Source: Osmia lignaria lignaria
Taxonomy: Eukaryota > Arthropoda > Insecta > Hymenoptera > Megachilidae
Direction of reading: 5' to 3'
Assembly (NCBI RefSeq): GCF_051020975.1
Contig: NC_135044.1
Span: 8,124,501 to 8,188,500, forward strand
Length of the DNA stretch: 64,000 bases
Shown: positions 36,202 to 49,600 of the stretch, one piece after another
Layout: each line of letters opens with the position of its first letter
Numbering within the stretch: position 1 is the first letter of the stretch
Position numbers and translations under genes: made by a program
Notes under the pieces: generated by a model
What the model saw: the letters and a program-made list of their open reading frames with translations, nothing else
The model's database searches: none
What the model was told of the DNA's origin: nothing

Positions 36202-39200
36202 TTAAAGAGTATTTACCAAACTTGACCAGTTAAAATCTTTAAAGAATGGATGTTGTTTTATTTCGGGTATTGTCATTCTATCATTTGATTCATACTTTAG
36301 TATCTGAAAATTTGTATGGTTTAACATAGATTGTTTTTTTAATTAATATGACTTAGAAACTTACATTATGTAGCAAAGATTTTGCATTTTCTGTAAGCTT
36401 TCCAGGAATGTTAAGTATGGAATGTGGTTGAAATATACCTGGGTGTTTCTCTTGAAATTTCTGCAATAAAAAAATCATAGATGTATAATATTTTTACAAC
36501 TATTAATAAAATTTTATCTTTATTTCTACATACATTGCCAACTATTAATTCATATAAAATAACCCCAAAGCTCCAAATGTCTGTAGCTGGAGTAAGAGGA
36601 GTTATAGGTGAAAATGTATATAATTCAGGAGCCGAGTACGGATATTTGTATTTCAACAGATCTACGTCGTGACGAGGTATAAAGTACGTTAATTGCACGT
36701 GCCCATTATCATCGAGTAATATGTTATCGGGTTTTAAATCGAAAATTATAACTTTTTGTTGATGCAATGCTTCCAGTGCTAGAAGTATTTCAGCAGCCCA
36801 AAGACGGATTACATTTTCTGGTATTGCCCAAAGCTCTTGTTCATTATCCTCAATGTTGTTTTTTGTTGAGTCCATCAATAACGTCATGTCGTTATATTGC
36901 ATTTGTTGATCATCTGGTATGAAATAATTATCTATTTCAGTTTTGTTACAGATCTCCATTGATTTGTTTAATTCACATTGTTTTGTAACAATATCAGTGC
37001 AATTATAGTCTACTGTAAACTGTGTATCGACCGGTTTTGAATTATCTGTCGAAGAATCATTTGGCCTTCTATCAAAACTGTTGCTTAAAGATGATTTATT
37101 GGTATTACATTGACTTTTGGAATTTTTAATATTATATAGTGTTGAATAATTCGAAGTTATCACACTTTTTTCAGGTATTTCTTCCTTCGTGAACTTTTCA
37201 TCATTTATATCGTCAATTTTTAATGAGACATCATTAACATCTAGTACTTCGTTACAGTTTTTAGATCGATGTACATTGTTTTTTAGATTTAATAATGAGG
37301 TATTACCTTGATGGTTAATCAAACCATCTGATTCGCGTATTCGATTTACGACGGAATTACTTTCTTGTAAAGTTGCATTGACCGACTGCAATAATATTTG
37401 TGCTTTTTCTAATAATCGGGTAGTAGATACATCACTATATTCTTCATATTTTTCATCTATCGTTACCGAGTGTACTTCCATTTGTACTTGTGGATTTGTA
37501 CTTATAAAGTTCGAACTCTTCTTTACATTACTGTCTTTAACTTCATTTTGTATGCCACTTTTTCTTAAAATAATGTTATCATCAATAGCTTCTTCAACAG
37601 TATTTTCCATAATTATTTTATTACAATTTTTATTATTATTATTAGTATTGTAATGTGATGTTATAAAGTCCCATAATTTTCCGCGACTATAACAGAATTA
37701 AATGATTATATTTTAAATAATCTTACTAAATAATTACATAATTATTTCTAATAATTACCTCAGATGCTGTAAAATCAGAAATATCGTAGTTTCTGTCTCA
37801 ACACAGGCGTGTAAACGTACCATGTATGGTATTTGACCACGTAATATGTAGTCACTTATACTTCCTTTATTTGTAGATAATTTTTCTATAGTCTGAAATC
37901 ATTAAAGTATATTTATTTAAATTTTAATTTTAATTCAAGGACATCGTAATATCACAAAAACTATAATCAATATTCTGTACGAACTTTTACAATGTTGAGG
38001 CAGTTTAGGCGAACATCTTTTACAAGCATCACTGATTTCATAATTTTTAGAACTTTATAATATTGAAGCTCTGACACAGGTTTATTCAGTAATGAAACAT
38101 TACAATTTAAATATCTGTTATAAAGCTTTTCTGCACGTTCTAGATATTTTGATATTTTTTCTTTTATTACTTCCGCCCTTACTTTATTTGAATCAGACTC
38201 AACGCCCGATTGCAGACTAGAAATTCCCATTTTGTACTGAGTAAATGCTTCTTCATATTCGGTAAGATCTTCGTGTCTAAAAGCTGCACTCATATGTGCA
38301 GCTGCAACTAAAATATATTGTGAAGATTCTGGCCATGTCTGTGGTAGATCAGTACCATCGTGTGCTATTATCGAAAAATTTAATTCTTCAACAGCATTAT
38401 CAACTGTAATGTTACTACTTGATGTTTGAACAATTATAGAATCCTTTTCATTCTTAATATTATGATTTTTATCTTTGTACAAATTGTTATTTTTATTAAA
38501 AACTAATTGATTATCCTCTAATTTAGATGTAATTTTATTTAAACTATCATCTTTAACATGAAAATTATTACATGTATTTTCTTTTATAGATTTTTCATTC
38601 TCAGTTTTATATGTTAAATCATTCAATTCTGGAAATTGTTCTTTAGATTTATATATTTCTTGAGATTGATTCATTTCATCCTTAGGGATAGATGGATTAA
38701 TTAATGAAGCTTGAATACTTTTAGGTTGAAGAATATTTTGAGAAACAATATCATTAGGAGGCACAGAATTTATATAAGTATTATGATCATCCTCTGCTGA
38801 TGTATCAGAGCTAAGAGATTGTGAACAATCATTTAAATAATAATCCGCATGACTAGTTTCAAAGAATTTTATGAAAATATCACTAGAATATAAGTACGAA
38901 TGTCTTCCTATAAATTCTAAAAACTTTAATGCACATTCCCTTCTTTCTTCGATAACTTCTGTTTCAAATCTGCCAAAAAATTTTGGCTTTGGAAATGATG
39001 GGAAAGGTTCTTTAATTTGAAATCTTGAGCACAGAACATGTAATTCTGAATGAAGTTTCTTGAAATCATTATAACGTTTCCATACAGATACTTTAGAAAT
39101 TTCTTCGTGAGAACTTTTTAAAAATACCTGAAAAATAATTGAAAATATTAATTGTAACTATTTGTAATATACGTATAATAAAAAATATAATTTACTGTAT

Positions 39201-39301
39201 CATACCACAGATGTAACTTTGTAAATAGTAAACCCTTTCTTGTGCCGTGTTGTTTCCGGAATAATAAAACGCCTCACCCATTTATCTTTCGTGGGTGCCA
39301 T
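36202..39301 (-). CDS. RPS6KC1: RPS6KC1/RPK118-type protein: PX, MIT and degenerate kinase, 6 exons
   Basis: Exons in transcript order 39301-39206, 39127-37985, 37892-37759, 37686-36534, 36460-36365, 36303-36202; 907 residues (human about 1066). PX domain in the first 130 residues (VSVWKRYNDFKKLHSELH, FPSFPKPKFFGRFE), expected to bind phosphoinositides on endosomes. MIT helices in about residues 300-380 (YILVAAAHMSAAFRHEDLTE, YEEAFTQYKMGISSLQSG). The kinase-like domain has its N-lobe near 390-470 (YYKVLKIMKSVMLVKDVR, MVRLHACVETETTIFLILQH), a roughly 240-residue Asn/Ser-rich insert, then the C-lobe: FDLKPDNILLDDNGHVQLTY, YSAPELY, TDIWSFGVILYELIVG. HRD reads IFD and DFG reads TYF, so a pseudokinase as in human. 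The second exon donor (GTAAAA|GTTCGT) is weak; an alternative two codons earlier (ATT|GTAAAA) is also in frame. The family's human member binds sphingosine kinase and peroxiredoxin-3. Confidence 0.9.
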
Positions 39302-40141
39302 CGTTTATCTACCGTTTTCGACTATAAAAGCAGAAGCTCGATAAATTTATTACTTTATCGTTTTAATTTGCGTGTTTTTGTCATCGTAGTTTTATATATC
39401 TAACTTTTTTCTCCGTTTACGAGGCATGTATATTGCAACTGATTAGTTGTCAATTAGCGTTGTTTGTACGTACTTGCACTGAACAGTTTAATATATCTAC
39501 TATTACAGTTACCTGTTAATGACACATGTATCTTCACATACTTTTTATTAAAATCATGTAAGTCCTACTTGTTTCAAGTCATAGTAGATAAATGTCAAAT
39601 GTGCGTTTTATTCGTTGAACCTTTTTTAAATAGACTTATACGAAAATCAAAATTAACCGTGTTAGAAAGACATTATTACGATTTCATATTACTATTATTT
39701 TTGTTATTTATATATTACAATAGAGCGATTGAGAAAATTTATGAATAATTAACTCTTTTCCTTCGCCACCTGAGTGGAACTGCGCGTGCGATTGCACGTC
39801 ATGCAGTCATGTTATGGACTATTACCACAGTATAGTAGTCGTTTATTCAACTAGCGCCACCTATCGGGGTACCGAGGAAACTATTTGTCGAGTAGTTTCC
39901 ACGGTTTCTGGATAGATGGCGCTAGTGCCAATTTATGGCGGTCCATTTAAAATACAAGTTTGTCAAAGAACTGTTTCAATAATTTTCTCGGTGGTTTGAG
40001 CCATTTTTCTAGAGTCGAGTTTCTACGCAGCTTACTTATGTACTTATGTACATAAACGATAGTTTATGAAACTCTTCAATCACCATTTATTGAATATTAG
40101 TATGAAAAATACAAATAATACATAATCTTCTTCATATTTAT
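39302..40141. other. Intergenic region between RPS6KC1 promoter side and LRRC9-like 3' end
   Basis: Contains the RPS6KC1 5' flank and a 77-bp hairpin with CTCF-like cores (39850-39926). A second TGGCG copy (CAATTTATGGCGG) lies just to its right. The short frames here are not supported as genes. Confidence 0.6.
39850..39926. repeat. 77-bp near-perfect hairpin with CTCF-like cores in both arms
   Basis: The outer arms ACTAGCGCCACCTATC and, reverse-complemented, ACTAGCGCCATCTATC match 15 of 16. The inner arms ACCGAGGAAACTA and ACCGTGGAAACTA match 12 of 13, separated from the outer arms by 5 unmatched bases. The loop is 9 bases. Each outer arm holds TAGCGCC(A)(C/T)CTA, close to the GCGCC-CCT core bound by CTCF in flies and vertebrates. 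It may be a small hairpin transposon remnant, an insulator site pair, or both. Confidence 0.6.
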
Positions 40142-43100
40142 TCAAATTTCTTCAATTTCTTTTATCTCAAAATTTGGAATAATTATTTTATCTTTATTTA
40201 TCTCTATGTATAAAGGATTTCCTTCAATTGTTATTTCTTCTAAATTTTTCAATAATAATAAATACCGTATTTCAACTTCATTCTGAAGAATAACATCGTA
40301 TATTAATGATCTTATTATGTGATATGTATTCTTCTTTACTTACTGTTAAACAATTATGAGCAACATAAAGTTTCTCTAATTTTGTTAATGGTTTTGCAAA
40401 TTCTAAGGATTTTATCTTGTTATTCTCAAGGGACAAAAGCTTTAAATTGTCATTCTCAATAAAATGATCAATGTTTAGCATTTCAATTTCATTATGATCC
40501 AAAATTAAAGATTCCAAAGTAGAACACTGAGTTACTTCTAAATATTTTAGATAAGTACATTATGGTTGAAAGCTAAATAATAAAATATAATCTAATATTT
40601 GAGACATTACCATTAATATTTTGAAGATAATTATTGTTTAAAAATAAATGTTTAATTACTGGTAATATTTGCTTTGTAATATTCATCACTGATTTAATGT
40701 AATTATGATCTAATAATAAAGTATATAATTTTGGAAATGTACAGTTAGTTTTCTCACAATTATTTCCATTAAATGATTCAAGACAATTGTAGCTTAAACA
40801 TAATGTGTGTAAATATTGAAAAGAATGAAGACCCCATAAATAAGTTATTTGATTTTTACTGAGATCTAAGCTCTCTAAATATGGTAAACATTCAGAAGAA
40901 AGATCCACCTATTAAAATATCATAAAATAAATATTATATGTAATTTATAAAATTTTATAATGAGCAGCATACCTTTGATAAAGAACAACCAACCAGACTC
41001 AATTGTGTAATATTAATTAGCCGATCAGGTTTATATATTCCATTTAGCACATATTTATCTAATTTGTTGCCAAATATGTATCTTGCTTCAGAGATATCTA
41101 TATTTTGTACAGATTCTCCAGAAATATACTACTAAAAAATTATATCATTGATAGTAATTATATAAAATAAAATAATACTTGAAATATTTTACTTACTTCA
41201 ACATTGCTCAAGTGAAATATAATAAACTTTTTATATAATGTATCTGCATTTATTGGATTGTTGCAAAGATCTATAATATATAACATTTTCCATGATTTAA
41301 CATTATCTATTTGCACGAGGCTTTCTATTTCATTATTCCCACAATAAAACTCTTGTAATGTGTGAAATGATCCCATTGCTTCTAGGTTTGTGATTAAATT
41401 ATTAGTTAAATCCAGGTATTTTAATGTTGGAAAATTTTGTTGAGTGAAGACATCCAATACAGAAATAAAATTACTCCCAAGATTAAGTTTAATTAAATTT
41501 TTCAAAGGCTTTACTACAGGAAATGTTATTAATAAACAACATGTAGCACAAAACTCTTGAATATTCACTCCATTTTGTAAAATATTGTATACTGTAAAGC
41601 AATCTTTTGATATGTGAATATATTTGGCTCGATTAAAAGCTTTCTTTTCTTTTAGTTTCACTTGTCCTCTTATACCTTGTTTTAAAAACATTACTTTATT
41701 ACGTCGTTTGTTGCTCAGCTTACACATATTAAATGCACATGGGAAATAATATGTGGATAAATCAAGATCTTCACATTTAATTTCATTAATAAACTGTAAC
41801 TTTGGCAAATATATGTGTATTAAATATTCAGCTACTTCTGGGTCAATAATGTCTTTAAAAGGATTGTTAAATATATTCAATTTAGATATGTTGGGTATAA
41901 GAGCTGTAAAAACTTGAATGCTTTGAAAGCAATGTATTAAACAATTCCATGATATATCCAATTCCTGCAATGTGGGTAAAATTTCTTTAACATGTATGAT
42001 TTGTATGTTATTGAAACTAATATTTAATGTTATCACGTTCTTCATAAAGCTTGAATTTGGGAATTCAATTAATTGATTAAATGAAATATCAAGTTCTCTT
42101 AAGTTAGGTAAATCCAAATCCATATCAATTGAATTTATCTTCTGTCCACAAATACATATTTTTCTGAGATTATGTAACTGCACTCTTTCATTAATATTAA
42201 TATATTGTGCAATATTAAAATTAGATAAGCATACATGCAGAAATTCATTTACTGTAGGTGGTATAACCGAACTTTCATATTTGTCTTCCTATAAATCAAG
42301 TTATACAGTTTTTATTACACATGAAGCTTATCTACTAATAGTTAAATTGCGATAATAAAAAAATAATTACATTTGTTGATTCATTCAATATGTATTCATA
42401 TTCTATAACAAACATGGGATTTCTGATATCTGCATTTGTTAATTTAAACACCTGGCAAATTTCACTTGAATCATTCCAATAATTTGCATACTTCATATGC
42501 AAATAGTTATTAGCACTATCTGTTCTGTATAAAGACATTACATTTTATATTTGAAAATTATTAAAATTGACATCGTTATTACTTTATAGAAGAACTGAAA
42601 ATTGGTGTCTGTATAAGTATACAAACGCGTCGTTTTTCACAGACATTATATAAATTTAATATATTTTTATCTTCGTTAGTTGAAAATATTTTATTCAACC
42701 AATCACAATCTGCCACTGCCAAACAATTAGTTACCATTAATTCTTTCTGTCAAGTAAAAGATATTTGTAACATCTTTCTCTGTGTTGTAAAATTATATAA
42801 CTTAATAAATACTATTATGTGAATACTTTAATAAGTAAATCAGTCTTAAAGAAATTAAAAGGCCATTTTTGGATATTTGTTACCCCAGGTGATATTAAAA
42901 TTTTTAAAATAGTACTGCATTCATCTGACTGTAAATCTTCATTTTTCCAATTACTAAACTGATCAATTTCTTTATTACACACTTTTACTACTTTATGTAA
43001 TTTTAAACCTGTTATGCCTATGCCACTATAAATGACGAAAGTTATTAAAATTTTGTTATTTAAATAATATGTTATTAATATAAGAAATATGTGTTGCATA

Positions 43101-44646
43101 CCCTTTTATAACTGAACACAGTGATTCTTCTAAAAACCGTTTGCATAATTGAGTAATTGTGTTTTCAGGAAATGCATTGTATTCAATAAAACTTAAATTT
43201 CCACAGTACTTCATATTAGTAAGTAACTGCTGCTGCAAAATCTAATAAATAAATAAACAAGATTATATTATAGTACATAATTATTTCTAAAAAATGCTGG
43301 AAAATATACTCTAAGTTGCATGTTTGCCATTTCTTTCATTTGTACAAGTTGCTTTTTATTTGACTCCATTTTTAGCATTATATGTTGCAATTCTTCGTAT
43401 GTTTCATTTTTAGAATAATTTTGAATCTTCTATGCAATAAATAGAAAGTGATTAACACGAGTTATGTTAAACAAAAATTCATTAAATTGAAGTATTATAT
43501 ACTTTATTTATTTTATTTGTATAAAGTTGATTTTTGAAATGAAGCATTTCTTTCTCATGTTCTTTATATTTCTGTTTTAATAAACTTAAGTGTGCATTTA
43601 ATTGCTTATAAAATAATACATTATGATAAGCTAATTGCCTCCTAAAAATAAAAATTTAATCATTAATTTTCATAAAATTATATTATATGTTGATAGGAAA
43701 TGTTATAAATACTTGAAAAAATGATTGATACAATATCTTTCTTTCTCACATATATTGTAATGATCTAGCTTTTTAATACGTGGAACATAATGGATAACAT
43801 ATATACGATAATTGCAAAGTGTTACCAAAGGACAATCTCCATATAATGGATCCCCAAATACTAATGAATTTAGTTTTTGAAGTCGTGATAGATTCTGTAC
43901 ATCCTTGCAGTTAAAAAATCGATATTATTTTTCGTAATATTGTAAATATTTACTCAGCTATGACATACCTTCATAGTACACAAATAATTTCCTGCCAAGT
44001 TCAAATAATGTAATTCAGACTTCTTCCAAGAAATTTTATTTATTCTTTCTAATTTGTTATTGGCCAAATTAAGCTCTTGCAATAAAATTAATTTATCAAT
44101 ATTCTGTTCAAATTAATATGATAAAATAAATTTTAATTAATATATGCATCAAAAAATTAGAAACAAACTAAGAGTACCTTCAGTTCGTATATATCATTTC
44201 CTGACAAGAATAAAGTAGTTAAATTTGTACAAGCTTCTAGATTTGGTATAGAAGGTAGTTCATTGGAATATAAATAAAGTTTTCTCAGTAAACAATTCTC
44301 TTTAAAAGCTGGTATATCCTAAACGAATATAACATTACAATAATTCATTCATTAAATCCAAATTATATTGTTACCTTAATTCCACATTCAACAATCCATA
44401 ATTCTTGTAACTGAATTAATTCCGAAATTGCATTCAGAAAGGTAATATTCCTTTGACCAATTATTACTAATGTTTGAATATTTTGCTTTGTGAATAACAA
44501 CTTTTCAAAGGATGTAATTGTAGAATAAAATAAATGCAATTCACGCTTATTATTGATTTTCTTTCCTGCAAAGAAATTGATTTATTAAAAATAATTAGAA
44601 CTAATTTATTTGGTTTAATACCTTTGGTATTTATAAGATTATCCAT
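40142..44646 (-). CDS. LRRC9: Large leucine-rich repeat protein, LRRC9-like, 16 exons
   Basis: Exons in transcript order: 44646-44622, 44565-44375, 44318-44178, 44103-43969, 43903-43713, 43641-43503, 43429-43310, 43241-43102, 43025-42827, 42746-42583, 42524-42371, 42288-41197, 41128-40973, 40908-40611, 40537-40344, 40282-40142. They total 3480 nt, 1159 residues, all phases consistent. Residues about 1-227 form a first SDS22-like LRR block (LRKLYLYSNELPSIPNLEAC, LQELNLANNKLERINKISW) with an LRR cap (GDPLYGDCPLVTLCNYRIYV). Residues about 228-535 are not LRR and contain a Lys/Glu/Gln-rich coiled coil and FVIEYEYI. Residues about 560-1159 form a second, longer LRR block (LRELDISFNQLIEFPNSS, LDLTNNLITNLEAMGSFH, YLESLDLSKNQITYLWGLHS) ending ITIEGNPLYIEINKDK. 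Two LRR blocks split by a coiled middle match LRRC9 (human about 1450 residues), but other large LRR proteins are possible. Function is poorly known. Start: first in-frame ATG found; an upstream exon is not excluded, and a 20-codon upstream frame occurs at 44722-44660. Confidence 0.7.
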
Positions 44647-46663
44647 TATTAATTCGCCATTAAAAATTCTTATTTTTAATTGCAACTGTTTTGAGCTTCA
44701 CCTTTTTTGCCTTCCAGCACATGTTGCTTTCCTTTAAATTTTAAACAAAAAGAAGTATAACTGGATTTTAATTAAAACTAAAACTTATTATTACTGAACT
44801 TTTTAAGTTGTGTAAACGTTAAATAACAATTCTCATATATACATAAATATGTATATCAAAAAAGAAAATGGAAAATTTTATTATTTTACGTTACACGTTC
44901 ATTTTTTTATTCAATACTCGGTATTATGTAATTGCTACACAATTCTCGTGTCGGTATAGACAAAAAAAAATATATAAATATATACACATAACGTTTTAAA
45001 TATCATACCACATGTAAATATTACAAAATGTATCGTTTTATATTAATAACAATTAAACCATTTATTGGAACAGCATTTAATCTAAGTGCTAAAATTTAAA
45101 TACTTATATTACATTAAACAAAGTCAGTCCTAATGCTTACATTATAAATGATACATTTATAAATGTGATGTGATTATTATAATTGTTGTGTAAAACTTAG
45201 GCATTTAAATGTGATATATTTTAACACTATTGAAATTTACAAAAAGAAAATATATATACCCGTTTAAAATGCTTAAGCAATATATTTTTTAAGCATCACC
45301 TAAAAACGCCAGTAATTTGTTTGATAGATTATCAACAATGAGATTTATATACATTATCATTGTAATAATTTAATATAATACCTCAAAGCCATTGGCTCAT
45401 AAATACGTAATTTTTTCTAAGGTTTATAAATAATATGATTGTGTTGTAAACTACTTAAAATACGTTAATAATAGGAACTTGTTATTCGATTGCAATAAGC
45501 TTTTAGGATATTATAAATTTCATTGAATTCATAATCATTACAGATATAACACTGACTATGCTAATAAAATTGTTAATAAACATGAACAAAAATATATATA
45601 ACAGAATTTTATTTATGAATCATTAGCTCCGAGGTGTATATTATTAATAAAGAGGATGATACATTACAGAAATTCCTATGTTTTAATATGTTTCATGTTA
45701 CTACAGTCAAGCATCTAATGCAATGAGATATATTTAAAATACTGTATTCGTTTAAGTTTCTAATATTTTCGTAATTTATATTGAATATCGTATATAATTT
45801 GTATGAATGTACAAAAAAATTCAATTTTCTGTAACTAAACATCCATTGACAATTTTTTTTTTATTATGAATTTAAAAAAGTTTTTTTAATTATATTTACT
45901 TACCTTCTTGTATAAAGTTGGTCAAAGAGACTTGTGCAAAAGTTTACTCCATATTCTCATCTACATAATGTAGACTACATGTTATTTACTATTGAGCATT
46001 TGGTCTAATATCGTTTTTAAACTTTTATGTTAAAATTGTATATGCATGATATTCTGTTTGCTAAATTAATAAGTATCTAAACAAAGAATGTTCATTTTTC
46101 ATATTTAGCCTAATTTAAAGATCAACTCTTGTATTTTTAGGCCTATAAACACTATAAGTTACATTCTTGATTTTAATTACTTATACCATTATATTTAATT
46201 TATTTAATTACAAGCACAAAAAGAAATTAAACGATATTTGTTTTAAAAAAAAGAAATCACATAATGTTCTTCAAAAAGTATAAATATATTAAATACTATA
46301 TTGAACTGAAGAAGATAAACAATAAAAGTTTGTAAATAATATTAAAAAATAGTTACTAAATATCAAAGTAAGCAATACGCCATTCTTTCTAAAGATAGTA
46401 ATATTAATTTAATATTATCATTGAAATTTATAGCATGGTATCTTATGACAAACAGTTTTTTGAAATTAAAAGTACTATTTTAAAAATTTAAGACTTTTAA
46501 ATACTCTCCAAACTCTAATATCGTACTGATTATATTTCACACTAACACCCAGATATATTCCCATCATAAATAACCAGTGGAGCTATAATAACTTATTTGC
46601 ATTTCATTTAGCAGCAGTTCCTAAGCCATTAGAATAAATATGTATAGATGTCATCTAACAAAC
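44647..46663. other. Gene-free AT-rich region: LRRC9-like 5' flank and dystrobrevin 3' flank
   Basis: Very AT-rich, no coding signal. The right half should hold the dystrobrevin 3'UTR; the left end holds the LRRC9-like promoter. Nothing more can be assigned. Confidence 0.6.
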
Positions 46664-49600
46664 TTATCGATTGACCCATCTTTTCACTGGTTCTGTCCAG
46701 TTAGATTCATTTTCATCTTCCTTTTCTCCATCCGCTTCTTCCCTTTCTCCTCTTTCTTGTTCTTGTTCACTGGATGGGGTAGCGGATGGTGTTTGCGACA
46801 TGTTAACATTGCGTGCACGCAATTCAGCCAGAAAATCATTTTCTTGCTGATAGCGACGCTGAAGTTCTTCTCGCCAAGAATTTCCACCGCCGCTACTATC
46901 ATCTCCATCCTCACCAGCCTCGAAATCTAAAAATAATGAAATCTATTAGATATACAGTAATATATTTAGAAAATAGCATTTTGGTTTATTACAGATAAAC
47001 TTAATACATTTTAATAATTGCTCTCTTACTATTTTGCAAAAAAAAAAAAGTATGCCAGTTTTTTTACAAAATCTGTTTCATATATATATGTATATCTATT
47101 TAAATAAGTTATCTACATCTGTTATTTACAATGTGTTAAACTAACATAAATATGCTTACAGATTTGTAAATGCAAACATACATTACAAATACATTTGAAT
47201 AGAAGTTGTGTGGTTCATTAACTACTGCTAAAGAAAACTAGAGAGTATAATTTTAATTACTAAAAAATGATACCTGAGAATTTAGTGTTTGTTATTTTGC
47301 TTTCTGAAATAACAAAATATTTGTTGTAACAACTATCTATTGTAGTGATTATATTTATGTATGTAAAAGAAGCAAGTGATGTAATATCTCGCAAATGCTT
47401 GTGAAGGTACGAAAGAGTTGTAATAACGCGTTAAAATTGTAACAAACTCTTACCTAACGGTTTTCTGATGTTAATTCGGCCAGAGTTGTGAGAATGATCC
47501 TCCTGGTCTGAGTCTGCAAGGCACCAGGAAACATTCACAAGGGGTGCATCACACACATTCCACAACACGTCTAAAGTGTCATTTGTATATAGGAATATCC
47601 ATTTGTTCTTTGGAATTTCAATATGAACAAAGTATTTTACATAAATTTACATTTAAAAATTTTAATTAAATGTTCCTCAATACATCACAGTTTTGTATAA
47701 TACCCTTATTACTCAGATACCACTTATCTCAGACAAAATAATAAATGGTAGTTCTGTAACTTCAATTAATGTTTTTCTATCTCTTAATTTTGTTGCTTGA
47801 GGAGAAATTTTATAATTCATACATCATAAATATAGCATGGAAAATTGTGTTGATTTTATAAAAGAATTGAGAAATTAAATTTTGATGGAAATTAGCTTAA
47901 TGGCATTTATGATTGTCAAACGAATTTTAAATTTTTTTAAATGAAGCACTTGCTGTTTCACGTGTAGTGTAGTCTGTGCTATTACTAGACTAAATCTTGC
48001 TAAATCTATACTAAATGGAAAAAAAAAAAAAAAAAAAGAAAATATAGAAATTACACAAGCAAACTGTATGATAGGAGAAAAAAATTATGTATTTACATCT
48101 GTAAAAGTTTACCAAGAATGCAGATATGTAGATATGTTGACAAAATTTGCATAGGATATAAAACTATTTTGATAATTACATACATCTTCATAAATCATTC
48201 TTCGAATATACACTATCTTTCTTTTTATAGAATTATGTATGCACATCAAAATTCATCTTGTACCCGTTTTAATTTCAGAATAAATTTGTAAAATTTCGTT
48301 TACTAAATATAAAGGAGGGAATGCATTGTTACATGCTATAAAAATCTAATGATGTGATAGAATAAAAATACTGCAAAACATGCCTGCTTACACTAATATG
48401 AACGATGTTATAAAAGAAGTAAATATAAAAACCATTTGTTTGAAACATATTTTTATATACATTATATCCTTTACTTTTTTCTTTAATAAATTGATCATTA
48501 CTCAAAGTGTTAGAAACAAAATGAAAGTAGGCTTATACACATTAATAATGATCTTCTGATTTTAGTTAGTAAATATCTTGTCATTAACGCATTTATGAAA
48601 TGTTAATTTCTTAGAGTTAAAATAAACATTTCTATGTTTTGTTCCTAATCCAAATATACGATTATATTGAAGGCCTGTATTAAAGAAAATAGCTAAGTAC
48701 AAATTCTTGTGCCATTTTAAACTACAAAAATATTTTGCATTCATTTCTGATGCAAATTATATTAAAATGTTGTAATTTAACATACCCGAATTTAATTCCC
48801 TCACGAGTGTTGACATGGCATTAGTAACACTGTCAGCAGCTACCAATAAGTCATTTCTTAAGGATCGACCCAAGCTATTATTCGCACTGCTGGAACCACT
48901 TCCTGGCAAGCTGTTTGTCCTGAACGCAGACCTGATATCGAAAATCTCTATTTTCTTTGCATAAAGCGATATCCAAATACATAAATACTAAATTAAAATT
49001 GTAACATGCCACGCACAGTGGTTGACGTTATTGTGCAAGCATCTAATGTTTAAAAATTTATTGTGCAATTACTTAGTAACTACTTCATAAAATGTTCAAA
49101 CATTAGTAAATTGGTATAATAATACACTACTGCAAACATGCAACATTATACATGTCATACTTGTCATTTTTTAAACCAAATAGTATAAGTTATTTATATT
49201 ACTAAAACGCATAGCTTTAATTTCATGAAATATTATAAATATTCTAAACGTATTAGTAACCGAAACTGGAAGATTAAAAATAAAAGATGTTATACTACTA
49301 TAATTTATTTTAAAAAAGAAAACAATATACGCGGTCATTGTACAATTCTGTATAAAGAAAGTATAGCACTATTTTGTTTATTATACAATAAAATATATTG
49401 ACATGCTGTCTTAAGTGCAGTGATCTTAATTGTCTATATCTTAATGGTTCATAAGACTAATTAAATGCAAACCGTGGAAAATTAATATACAGGGTATTCG
49501 GCTACGGGTGGACATCCTTCGGTAGCCGAACACTCTGTATAATCAATAACATAAAAGTATAAAAGTTCAATACAGCCTAAAAGCGTCATAAGATAGCAAA

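Noticed and set aside
37974..37984. Read-through of the RPS6KC1 exon into VRTEY
   Set aside because: Stops after a few codons, while splicing to 37892 restores a kinase N-lobe continuation in frame.
41158..41196. Extension of the large LRR exon past 41197 (VSKIFQVLFYFI)
   Set aside because: A consensus GTAAGT donor at 41196 and an in-phase LRR exon at 41128 show this is intron.
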